Positions 6,506 to 11,401 of a DNA stretch of 11,401 nt are shown here, piece by piece; position 1 is the stretch's first letter; every line of letters begins with the position of its first letter. The translations under genes and the position numbers were made by a program. Under the pieces are notes generated by a model. The model was not told the origin of the DNA. It saw only the letters and a list, made by a program, of their open reading frames with translations, and did not search any database. Origin of the DNA: Actinomycetota bacterium (GTDB taxonomy: Bacteria; Actinomycetota; Thermoleophilia; RBG-16-64-13); contig JAMDDA010000084.1 in assembly GCA_023488925.1 (NCBI GenBank), forward strand, positions 1 through 11,401, in the 5' to 3' direction.

Positions 6506-7495
6506 TTGGATCTCCGACTCGTCTTCCTCGGCACCGCGGGCGCCGTACCCACAGTCGATCGCGGTCCCAGTGGACTGCTGGTCATCAGAGGCGGCGAGCG
6601 CATTCTTGTCGACTGCGGTGAGGGCACTCAGCGCCAGCTCATGCGGTCCGTGGGTCTCGGCCGCATCGACACCGTCCTGCTTACCCACCTGCACGGGGAT
6701 CACTACCTGGGGCTCCCCGGGCTCCTGAAGACGCTGAGCCTGCAAGGGCGGGAGGAGACTCTCCGCCTCTTCGGGCCCCCAGGGCTGGAGGAGATGCTGC
6801 ACGTGGCGCAGCGCATGTTCGGGCGCTTCCAGTTCCCGGTGGAAGTCGTCGAGGTATCCGCCGGCCTTGTGTTCCAAGGGAACGGGTACGCCGTCAGAGC
6901 CGCACGAACGGAACACGGGCTTCCCAGTCTTGCCTGGTCCCTGGAGGAAGATCGGCGGCCCGGACGCTTTCACCCGGAGAAGGCCATGGCTCTGGGTGTG
7001 GCGCCGGGACCCGATTTCCGGAGGCTCCAGTTGGGGGAGTCGGTGGTGCTGGAGTCAGGGATGGTCGTGGAGCCGGAACAGGTGATGGATGAGCCCCGCG
7101 CTGGACGCAAGATCGTCGTCAGCGGTGACACTCGTCCCACCCCGGGGCTGGCGGCTTTCGCTGCCGGGGCGTCCGTGCTGGTGCACGACGCCACCTTCAC
7201 CGAGACGGAGAAGGCACGTGCCTTGGAGACGCGTCACTCCACCGCAAAGGAGGCGGCGGAGGTGGCGGCGGCGGCGGCCGTGGGGCTGCTCGTGCTCACA
7301 CACGTCAGCTCGCGGCACAGTTCGCGGGATCTCACCGGGGAGGCTCGGGCCGTATTCGAGCGGACCGTTCTCCCGGCGGATCTCGACCACGTGGTGGTGC
7401 CGTTCCCGGAGAAAGGCTACCCGGAGCTGGTCAGGGCGCACGCAGTCGAGGCCGCCGCGTGCGCGAGCTGGCCCGAAGCGGGGAAATCGGTATAA
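6506..7495 (+). CDS. rnz: Ribonuclease Z (tRNA 3'-end endonuclease)
   Basis: 329 residues, slightly longer than the usual ~305. It is a metallo-beta-lactamase-fold endonuclease that removes 3' trailers from pre-tRNAs so that CCA can be added. Visible ligands and motifs are THLHGDHYLGLPGLL (~60-74, H61-x-H63-x-D65-H66), EHGLPSLAWSLEE (~136-148), the helper motif PGRFHPEKAMALGV (~152-165), SGDTRPT (~206-212, D208), HDATF (~227-231), RHSTAKEAAEVA (~243-254) and LTHVSSR (~264-270). The start is an unusual TTG at 6506, since LRLVFLGTAGAVPT must begin right there and no ATG or GTG fits. The upstream agggA run touches it, so initiation is probably by coupling to the preceding gene. A tRNA gene follows 16 bases after its stop. 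Confidence 0.95.
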   Translation: MDLRLVFLGTAGAVPTVDRGPSGLLVIRGGERILVDCGEGTQRQLMRSVGLGRIDTVLLTHLHGDHYLGLPGLLKTLSLQGREETLRLFGPPGLEEMLHVAQRMFGRFQFPVEVVEVSAGLVFQGNGYAVRAARTEHGLPSLAWSLEEDRRPGRFHPEKAMALGVAPGPDFRRLQLGESVVLESGMVVEPEQVMDEPRAGRKIVVSGDTRPTPGLAAFAAGASVLVHDATFTETEKARALETRHSTAKEAAEVAAAAAVGLLVLTHVSSRHSSRDLTGEARAVFERTVLPADLDHVVVPFPEKGYPELVRAHAVEAAACASWPEAGKSV

Positions 7496-7496
7496 T
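7468..7496 (+). promoter_or_regulatory. tRNA-Arg promoter overlapping the end of rnz
   Basis: A perfect TATAAT at 7491-7496 contains the rnz stop codon TAA (7493-7495). Seventeen bases upstream lies CTGGCC (7468-7473), a 3/6 match to TTGACA. Transcription would start near 7503, about nine bases before the mature tRNA 5' end, leaving a short leader for RNase P. Confidence 0.65.
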
Positions 7497-7511
7497 GACC
7501 CGCACTCGCAC

Positions 7512-7584
7512 GCCCACGTAGCTCAGGGGATAGAGCACTGGCCTCCGGAGCCAGGTGCCGCAGGTTCGAATCCTGCCGTGGGCA
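7512..7584 (+). tRNA. tRNA-Arg, anticodon CCG
   Basis: A full cloverleaf can be drawn. The acceptor stem GCCCACG (7512-7518) pairs perfectly with CGTGGGC (7577-7583), with discriminator A at 7584. The D stem is GCTC/GAGC, and the anticodon stem CTGGC/GCCAG encloses the loop CTCCGGA, giving anticodon CCG at 7545-7547 (codon CGG, Arg). The variable loop has five bases, and the T arm is GCAGG-TTCGAAT-CCTGC. The CCA end is not encoded (tag follows), so RNase Z cleavage and CCA addition are needed. The RNase Z gene stands immediately upstream. Confidence 0.97.
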
Positions 7585-7602
7585 TAGATGGCTCGGCGAA
7601 AG

Positions 7603-7625
7603 GCCCCGCAGGACGGGGCGTTCTT
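7603..7625 (+). terminator. Hairpin terminator of the tRNA-Arg gene
   Basis: GCCCCG (7603-7608) pairs with CGGGGC (7614-7619) around a CAGGA loop, preceded by aaag and followed by gttctt. This is a plausible Rho-independent terminator 18 bases after the tRNA. The T run is short. From here to 7713 I see no gene. Confidence 0.7.
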
Positions 7626-7713
7626 GTGCGGATGCGCGGCCGCGTTGACGGCGGCGGTGGGGCGACCGTGGGTAGCGAGTCCACCCAGGTGAGTCCGTGG
7701 CGGCAAGTCGGTG

Positions 7714-7760
7714 GCTGCCTGCGCCGGGCCCGCTGCCTGCGCCGGGCCCGCTGCCTGCGC
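7714..7760. repeat. 18-bp tandem repeat, 2.6 copies
   Basis: Units gctgcctgcgccgggccc occur at 7714-7731 and 7732-7749 without mismatch, followed by a partial unit to 7760. Each junction forms the 8-bp palindrome cgggcccg. The repeat abuts the stop codon of the small minus-strand gene at 7761 and follows the tRNA terminator region, so it is 3' flanking DNA for both. It may serve as a structured transcript end, but this is unproven. Confidence 0.8.
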
Positions 7761-7904
7761 TCACCCCTTCTTCGCGGCTCTCTCCTGCCAGGTGGTGGTC
7801 CCCTGCGTGCAGCGTCCGGTCGGCTCGTGATAGTACACGCAGTTCTTGCGCTGGGACCGGTCGGCATGACACGGTTTGCCGGGCTGTGACGTCTTGTCGC
7901 TCAT
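7761..7904 (-). CDS. Small Cys/His protein of unknown function (47 residues)
   Basis: A 47-residue, strongly basic, soluble peptide. The core PCHADRSQRKNCVYYHEPTGRC holds Cys12-His13, Cys22, His26 and Cys32, enough to bind one zinc or a small cluster, followed by TQGTTTWQERAAKKG. I do not recognise the family. The frame opens further upstream (to 8069), but a good promoter with -10 box lies just before this ATG: TATGAT ends seven bases away and no ribosome binding site is present. The short leaderless form is therefore preferred. It is divergent from another small Cys-rich gene at 8087. The balance of charged, Cys and aromatic residues and the promoter favour a real gene, but its size leaves doubt. 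Confidence 0.65.
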   Translation of the reverse strand: MSDKTSQPGKPCHADRSQRKNCVYYHEPTGRCTQGTTTWQERAAKKG

Positions 7905-7911
7905 GGCCCTG

Positions 7912-7940
7912 ATCATACTGCAGGCGGGCCCGCGCGCCAA
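7912..7940 (-). promoter_or_regulatory. Promoter of the 47-residue gene, leaderless layout
   Basis: On the minus strand TTGGCG (7940-7935) and TATGAT (7917-7912) are separated by 17 bases, and TATGAT ends seven bases before the ATG at 7904. The predicted start of transcription falls on or next to the ATG. Confidence 0.6.
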
Positions 7941-8018
7941 TGTCGCCGACCGGCTCGGTCCCCCCGGTGCTCCCGAAAAGTATTTGCTGCAATTTGCGGA
8001 TAACGTCCGGGCAGACCG

Positions 8019-8047
8019 TTGCGCCAACCGGATAGTGACGTTACGGT
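8019..8047 (+). promoter_or_regulatory. Promoter of the 67-residue Cys-rich gene
   Basis: TTGCGC (8019-8024), a 17-base spacer and TACGGT (8042-8047) form a reasonable sigma-70-type promoter. Transcription would start near 8054, giving a leader of about 33 bases that contains the purine-rich ribosome binding region before the GTG at 8087. The 182-bp gap (7905-8086) between the two small divergent genes is locally less GC-rich and holds both promoters. Confidence 0.5.
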
Positions 8048-8086
8048 AGATATCCGCCAGCCGGTCCACTGAGGGAGAGGGGAGAG

Positions 8087-8290
8087 GTGCCGTCTGCGAT
8101 CGTTTTCGAGCCGGAATGCCGGACGTGCTTCTTCGGGGTCGAGCAGCTGTGCTGCCTGAATGTCCAGGGTCGCGGGTGTCCTACCTACCGTCCTCTCAAG
8201 GTGGAGGCGGGAGAAACCGCTCCGACGGTGGTTCCTCCCCGGTCCGAGTGGGCCGTCACTACGCGCCGGGAGCCGCGGCGCTATCTCTGA
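8087..8290 (+). CDS. Small Cys-rich protein of unknown function (67 residues)
   Basis: 67 residues from a GTG start with the purine run gagggagagggga (8071-8083) just upstream as ribosome binding site. The N-terminal half has the pattern ECRTCFFGVEQLCC, then GRGCPTYRP: Cys at 11, 14, 22, 23 and 31. A CxxC pair plus three further Cys suggests a zinc or iron-sulfur site. The C-terminal half is Pro/Arg-rich and probably disordered. I do not recognise the family. There is no signal peptide. It ends just before an 11-bp repeat array and converges on lipB. Confidence 0.7.
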   Translation: MPSAIVFEPECRTCFFGVEQLCCLNVQGRGCPTYRPLKVEAGETAPTVVPPRSEWAVTTRREPRRYL

Positions 8291-8316
8291 CGTTTCAGGC
8301 GTTCCCCCCGGTGCGC

Positions 8317-8530
8317 GAGCGCTCGTCGAGCGCTCGTCGAGCGCGGGTGAAGTGGGCGGCGAGCCCCCGTGAAATGCCGGTGAAACGCCCGTGGCCGTGA
8401 AGCGCCGGTGAAGTGCGCGTCGAGCCCCCGTGAAGCGCCGGTGAAGTGCGCGTCGAGCCCCCGGCAAGCCGGCTCCGTTCGATCGTCGAGTAATGTCAAG
8501 TGCCCATCAGGCGCCCATCAAGCGCCCGTC
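8317..8530. repeat. Array with 11-bp period, 18 full units plus two irregular ones
   Basis: Reading from 8317 in steps of 11 gives gagcgctcgtc twice, then gagcgcgggtg, aagtgggcggc, gagcccccgtg, aaatgccggtg and aaacgcccgtg. After a 6-base stub (8394-8399) come aagcgccggtg, aagtgcgcgtc and gagcccccgtg, and this trio is repeated (8433-8465) with a changed end. The rhythm continues with one 10-base unit and ends with aagtgcccatc, aggcgcccatc and aagcgcccgtc (8498-8530). Consensus is roughly RAGYGCCCGTS. The last unit overlaps the stop and final codons of lipB. There are no spacers and no coding constraint (11 is not a multiple of 3). It lies between two convergent genes. Confidence 0.85.
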
Positions 8531-9240
8531 AGGTCTGCAATCTGGCGCAGAGTGGCGGGTTGCAGGGGCGCGAGCGCGATACCGAAAACCTCGGCGAAGA
8601 TCTGCACGTATCGTGACTTGAGCTCCTCCATGGACGGAGCCGAGCCCGTGAGCTCGGCGATGCTGGTTTGCCGGAGTCCGTGTTCCCCACACGAGACGAT
8701 GAGGTCGAAAAGAGCGAGGTCGAGAGACACGTTTAGTGACGTGCCGTGGCTGGCGACCCAGCGCTCGCAGCGGAGGCCGACGGAGGCGATCTTGTCGCCC
8801 GCCACGTAGAGGCCGGGTCTACCGAGGCTCCGCTCCGCGACGATGCCCAGGTCGGCGAGAAGGCGCACGAGCACTTCCTCCAGCCCGCGGACGTAGCGGC
8901 GCAGGTCGCGGCCGGGGATGGGCATGACGGGGTAGGCCACGAGCTGCCCGGGGGCGTGGAGGGTGGCGGCCCCGCCGCGCTCCGAGTGCACCACTTCGAC
9001 CGGTTTGCCGTAGGCCACGGCTTCGCCGCGCAGGTCCGCGAGGCCGGCCCGGCTGCCGAGCGTGATCACGACTGGGTGCTCCAGAACGAGCAGAGCGCCC
9101 GGCAGGAGCCCGCCCGCCACCGCCCGCCGGAGGCGCCGCTGCAGTTCCTGAGCCTCCCGGTAGGGGACGATGCCGAGATCGAAGGGGCGGATCGGAGCAA
9201 TGGCGGGCCGGGTGGTCGTCGTATTCGGGGACGTGTGCAT
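8518..9240 (-). CDS. lipB: Lipoyl(octanoyl)-[acyl-carrier-protein]:protein N-octanoyltransferase LipB
   Basis: 240 residues, normal LipB length plus a short N-terminal extension. It moves octanoyl groups from acyl carrier protein to the lysine of lipoyl domains of 2-oxoacid dehydrogenases or GcvH, in the cytoplasm. Motifs in order: LEHPVVITLGSRA (~53-65), SERGGAATLHAPGQLVAYPVM (86-106), GDKIASVGLR (~148-157, catalytic Lys150), ASHGTSLNV (~163-171) and LIVSCGEHGLRQTSI (~180-194, catalytic Cys184). Small departures are LHAPGQ for the usual YHGPGQ and IVSCG for IVPCG. The start at 9240 is chosen because the longer open frame upstream lacks LipB sequence. The ribosome binding site is weak (GAGG eleven bases upstream). 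No lipA is in the window. Confidence 0.93.
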   Translation of the reverse strand: MHTSPNTTTTRPAIAPIRPFDLGIVPYREAQELQRRLRRAVAGGLLPGALLVLEHPVVITLGSRAGLADLRGEAVAYGKPVEVVHSERGGAATLHAPGQLVAYPVMPIPGRDLRRYVRGLEEVLVRLLADLGIVAERSLGRPGLYVAGDKIASVGLRCERWVASHGTSLNVSLDLALFDLIVSCGEHGLRQTSIAELTGSAPSMEELKSRYVQIFAEVFGIALAPLQPATLRQIADLTGA

Positions 9241-9287
9241 GTGCGGGGTAGCCTCGGGAGCAGTCGGGAACGAGGGTCTGTCGGCGA

Positions 9288-9293
9288 AGATTA
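9288..9293 (-). promoter_or_regulatory. Weak candidate -10 box for lipB
   Basis: TAATCT on the minus strand lies about 47 bases before the lipB ATG. The hexamer 17 bases further upstream is TGGCCG, only 3/6 to the -35 consensus. The rest of the 204-bp divergent gap 9241-9444 holds no gene. On the plus strand TTGAGG (9348) and TGAGAGACT (9369-9377) could serve the zinc-ribbon gene at 9445, also weakly. Confidence 0.3.
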
Positions 9294-9444
9294 CACCGAG
9301 GCGCAGCCTTCGGCCAGAGGGCCTCCGCTCGAAGGACGGCCGGCCTCTTGAGGCGACGCAGCAAGCTGTGAGAGACTTGACTCCACGGAATCGAGCCCGG
9401 TTCCGGGCGCCGTCGGTGTCGAATCTCGACCGGAGGAGCTGAGA

Positions 9445-9663
9445 GTGGCGAAGAAGTATGACCCGCTGTGGGAGATCGTCGGCGAGAAGGTGCCCCTGCA
9501 GGGCGCGGAGAGGGACGTGGACGCTCTCTGCCCCATCTGTCATGTCAGGCTGCACCTCGGTCTCGAGATACAGGCCGGCGATGCCGTGAACTGCGGGCTG
9601 TGTGGAGCGGCTCTGCGTGTCGTGTCCCACGACCTTGGCCTGGGTCTCGAGCTCGAGGAGTGA
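9445..9663 (+). CDS. Small zinc-ribbon protein resembling LysW
   Basis: 72 residues from a GTG with GGAGGAG (9432-9438) six bases upstream. After an N-terminal stretch MAKKYDPLWEIVGEKV comes a ribbon: C29-P-I-C32, then GLEIQAGDAVNC50-G-L-C53-GAALRVVSHDLGLGLELEE. The two CxxC pairs, the central GD-V-C and the VVS-D-L-acidic tail match the layout of LysW, the amino-group carrier of the lysine/arginine AAA-variant pathway. However, the diagnostic C-terminal EDWGE with its modified terminal Glu is missing; the protein ends in ELEE. No lys genes are nearby. It is therefore best called a LysW-like zinc ribbon of unknown role. Confidence 0.8.
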   Translation: MAKKYDPLWEIVGEKVPLQGAERDVDALCPICHVRLHLGLEIQAGDAVNCGLCGAALRVVSHDLGLGLELEE

Positions 9664-9683
9664 GCGGCGGGGTGGCAGGGTGG

Positions 9684-9715
9684 CGGGCGGCGTCTCGCCC
9701 GATCAGTACCTGATC
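9684..9715. terminator. Hairpins between two convergent genes
   Basis: CGGGCG (9684-9689) pairs with CGCCCG (9696-9701) around six bases, and GATCAG/CTGATC (9701-9706, 9710-9715) pairs around TAC. The second hairpin covers the stop codon of the minus-strand deacetylase. Together they fill the 39-bp gap between convergent genes. No T run follows, so bidirectional termination is only suggested. Confidence 0.35.
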
Positions 9716-10788
9716 ACGGGTCGGCCAAGGTCGGGCAGGAGCCGTCCGAGCTTGTCCGCGGTCCGGCTGGGGGCAGAGACGGCGGCCGGATCGCCGTCCG
9801 AAACATAGCGGAGCTCGGGGTTGTCTTTGAACATCTGGAGGGTGTTCGCCAAGGCGTCCCCCGTCACTTGGATACGGGGGATGTGCAAGGGTCGGAACTC
9901 CGTCGAGTATGGGGAGGGCGAGGGCCCCCCGGCCACCTCGACCGCGCCGATGTAGGCATAGCCTTTCCCTTCCCACTCCCCTCTGGACAGCAGGGCGTCG
10001 TCCGCGGGATACTCTCCAAAAGGAATGGAGATCGTCTCCACCTGGTAGCCGCCTCCGATGTATTGTTCCAGGGTGGCCTTCGAGAGAGCGAGCTGCTTGA
10101 CACTCTCCTCGCGGGGCGCTTTCTTGAGATTGAGGTGGGTGACCGTGTGGCTGCCCACCTCGTAGCCCCAGGCCACCAGCTGCTTGAGCTTCCGGCGGCG
10201 GGACTCGGGCTGGCCGAACACCATCTTGTCCTTCGGCCTCACGTCGAGGAGGATGAAGAAAGTGCCCCGGGGGGCCCAATTGCCGGCGGCCACGGCGGCC
10301 TGCAGGATCCCGACGGCGGAGTCGGGGTCGAGGCTGCCGTCTTCCAGGAGCCGGTACTGGCCGGGGCTGGAGTCGTCGAACGTCAGGACGACCGGGGTCT
10401 TGCCTGCCGGGATGTCTATGGCGCCGGTCACCAGGTCGCGGAGGTTGATGGGGTAATAGCCCTCCGACTTCAGCAGGGCGATGTCCTTGCGGAAGTTCTC
10501 CGGCGTCCGGGTCCATTGGGACTCGGGCGTTCCGATGAGGTGGTACTCCAAGACGGGGATGAGCCCGAGCTCGTTCGCCCCGATGGCGGCGGCCCTCTCC
10601 GGTGTCATGGGGGTGGCGGCACCGGTTGCGCCGGTCGCCTGCGTCTCGGGGGTCCCCGGCGGGCGGCCTCCGCCCGGGAAGCCCCCGACGTCGCCCGCGC
10701 CCCCGAAAACCAGCCCACCTCCCAAGCCAAGTACCGCCCCGAGAGCGAAGACCAACACGTAGAAACGGATTACCTTGTCGTACCGCAT
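9703..10788 (-). CDS. Membrane-anchored NodB-type polysaccharide deacetylase
   Basis: 361 residues. An N-terminal MRYDKVIRFYVLVFALGAVLG (1-21) signal anchor precedes a Gly/Pro/Thr-rich linker to about residue 70. The NodB domain shows IPVLEYHLIG (~77-86), VVLTFDDSS (~133-141, catalytic Asp138 and metal Asp139), GTFFIL (~175-180), WGYEVGSHTVTHLNL (~207-221, metal His214 and His218) and SIPFGEYP (~254-261). Such enzymes remove N-acetyl groups from peptidoglycan or surface polysaccharides outside the membrane. The start at 10788 is preferred to an in-frame ATG at 10827 because an extended -10 (TGGTACCTT) lies between them, ending nine bases before this ATG. It is divergent from a DUF4015-like envelope gene. 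Substrate is unknown. Confidence 0.9.
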   Translation of the reverse strand: MRYDKVIRFYVLVFALGAVLGLGGGLVFGGAGDVGGFPGGGRPPGTPETQATGATGAATPMTPERAAAIGANELGLIPVLEYHLIGTPESQWTRTPENFRKDIALLKSEGYYPINLRDLVTGAIDIPAGKTPVVLTFDDSSPGQYRLLEDGSLDPDSAVGILQAAVAAGNWAPRGTFFILLDVRPKDKMVFGQPESRRRKLKQLVAWGYEVGSHTVTHLNLKKAPREESVKQLALSKATLEQYIGGGYQVETISIPFGEYPADDALLSRGEWEGKGYAYIGAVEVAGGPSPSPYSTEFRPLHIPRIQVTGDALANTLQMFKDNPELRYVSDGDPAAVSAPSRTADKLGRLLPDLGRPVIRY

Positions 10789-10797
10789 GACTCCGGC

Positions 10798-10806
10798 AAG
10801 GTACCA
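10798..10806 (-). promoter_or_regulatory. Extended -10 promoter of the deacetylase gene
   Basis: TGGTACCTT on the minus strand fits the extended -10 form TGnTAnnnT and ends nine bases before the ATG at 10788, giving a leader of about zero to three bases. GGAG is present but only two bases from the ATG, too close to act as a normal ribosome binding site. Confidence 0.45.
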
Positions 10807-10844
10807 GAACCCCGCATGGACGACCATGTCCAGAAACCGCGATT

Positions 10845-10853
10845 TGCTAGACT
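10845..10853 (+). promoter_or_regulatory. Extended -10 promoter of the DUF4015-like gene
   Basis: TGCTAGACT fits TGnTAnnnT and ends nine bases before the ATG at 10863. The layout mirrors the divergent deacetylase promoter 38 bases away. No clear -35 is visible. Confidence 0.45.
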
Positions 10854-10862
10854 ACGGGGACG

Positions 10863-11401
10863 ATGGGAGGGGCATTCACCTCGCGCAGGCGGCGCGCCCA
10901 GGCCATGGTCACGGTGGTTCTCATCGGCCTCGGCGCGGCGGCGGCTTTTCTCGTGGGCTTCTGGTTCTTCTGGATGCTCGGCAGCCGCGTGGCGGGAGGG
11001 GACGGCTCCGTCCTACGTCTACCGCTCCCGGGCTGGCCGGGTGGCGAGACGGTGGAAGCCGCGCTCCCGCCTCGCTGGGACTCCGCGCTCGAGTTGCCCG
11101 TAGTCGACCTGCCGGCCTTCCGCGACCTGTCCTACGTACCGGTGAAGGGCATCTACTTGTCGAGCTGGGCGGCCGGGTCCGCGAAGGTCCTGGGCGCGCA
11201 ACTCGAGCTGGTGGACACCACCGAGATCAACGCCATGGTGATCGACGTCAAAGACGCCACCGGGTATATCTCCTATGATTCTGCCGTGCCGCTCGCCGAC
11301 GAGCTGAAGCTCGAGGAAAGGCGCATCAAGGACATCGCCGGGTTGCTCGCCACCTTGCGCCGGCACGGCATCGTGCCCATCGCCCAGCATCAGGGGGTGG
11401 G
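10863..11401 (+). CDS. DUF4015-like putative glycoside hydrolase, membrane-anchored (3' end outside window)
   Basis: 179 residues are visible before the window ends. A basic start MGGAFTSRRRRAQ is followed by a membrane segment (~15-39, VTVVLIGLGAAAAFLVGFWFFW), then a linker. From ~92 comes VPVKGIYLSSWAAGS, LVDTTEINAMVIDVKDATGYISYDS and ERRIKDIAGLLATLRRHGIVPIA. These match the start of the DUF4015 putative glycosyl-hydrolase domain (VKGIY, TExNAMVIDVKD, GxISY). It is probably an extracytoplasmic enzyme acting on cell-surface polysaccharide. The last residues (QHQGV) do not match the ARI-v-FKD continuation I expect of the family, so the final bases may be off-frame or divergent. The start at 10863 is the first ATG after the promoter. 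Confidence 0.8.
   Translation, partial: MGGAFTSRRRRAQAMVTVVLIGLGAAAAFLVGFWFFWMLGSRVAGGDGSVLRLPLPGWPGGETVEAALPPRWDSALELPVVDLPAFRDLSYVPVKGIYLSSWAAGSAKVLGAQLELVDTTEINAMVIDVKDATGYISYDSAVPLADELKLEERRIKDIAGLLATLRRHGIVPIAQHQGV

Noticed and set aside
7905..8069. Longer 102-residue version of the 47-residue gene
   Set aside because: The extra part covers both divergent promoters and has no motif; the promoter next to 7904 favours the short form.
8395..8460. CRISPR or coding repeat of 33 bp
   Set aside because: The 33-bp unit is a trio of the 11-bp repeat without spacers; the frames through it have no start signals and no other support.
9241..9630. N-terminal extension of LipB to 9630
   Set aside because: The extra 130 residues are antisense to the zinc-ribbon gene and its ribosome binding site and show no LipB sequence.
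9868..11103. 411-residue plus-strand open frame
   Set aside because: It is the antisense shadow of the NodB deacetylase, whose catalytic motifs are intact on the minus strand.

Overview
The window is GC-rich, single-copy bacterial chromosome with densely packed genes, short intergenic gaps and third codon positions rich in G/C. Nothing in it looks phage- or plasmid-borne, and there is no transposase or integrase. Several genes have a TANNNT-type -10 box only 6-9 bases before the start codon and no Shine-Dalgarno sequence, which points to leaderless or near-leaderless mRNAs. Together with type IV prepilins, a NodB deacetylase, a DUF4015-like protein and several small Cys-rich proteins, this best suggests a deep-branching Actinomycetota (Coriobacteriia- or Thermoleophilia-like). 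That placement is a low-confidence inference; no marker gene fixes it.

Layout. 1-195: four tandem 28-bp repeats downstream of a minus-strand O-antigen-ligase/oligosaccharyltransferase-like membrane protein with a C-terminal TPR (196-1995), which has a good TTGACA/TACTCT promoter. 1996-2260: divergent intergenic region with a 19-bp direct repeat. 2261-4989: an operon of four overlapping plus-strand genes for minor type IV prepilins (GspH/FimT-, PilV/GspI-, PilW/GspJ- and PilX/GspK-like). 5004-5993: convergent minus-strand Old Yellow Enzyme-type flavin oxidoreductase. 6048-6079: a perfectly duplicated 16-bp promoter element with two consensus TATAAT boxes, driving a Cys-rich protein of unknown function (6083-6502) and RNase Z (6506-7495). 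A tRNA-Arg(CCG) follows (7512-7584); its -10 box overlaps the RNase Z stop codon, and a hairpin terminator lies behind it. 7714-8290: an 18-bp repeat, a 47-residue Cys/His protein (minus) and a 67-residue Cys-rich protein (plus), the latter two divergent and each with a recognisable promoter. 8317-8530: an unusual array with an 11-bp period that runs into the end of lipB (8518-9240, minus). 9445-9663: a 72-residue zinc ribbon resembling LysW. 9703-10788: NodB-type polysaccharide deacetylase (minus). 10863-end: start of a membrane-anchored DUF4015-like protein, cut by the window edge.

Functional themes. The left third deals with the cell surface: minor pilins that would prime a type IV pilus or secretion pseudopilus, divergent from a ligase-family enzyme that could act on lipid-linked glycans or on pilins. 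The middle deals with tRNA maturation: RNase Z next to a tRNA without an encoded CCA. The right end again deals with envelope polysaccharide (NodB deacetylase beside DUF4015). No complete new defence or biosynthetic system is visible. The most unusual things are the 11-bp-phased array, the duplicated leaderless promoter, the recurring leaderless architecture, and four uncharacterised small Cys-rich proteins in about 3.5 kb.
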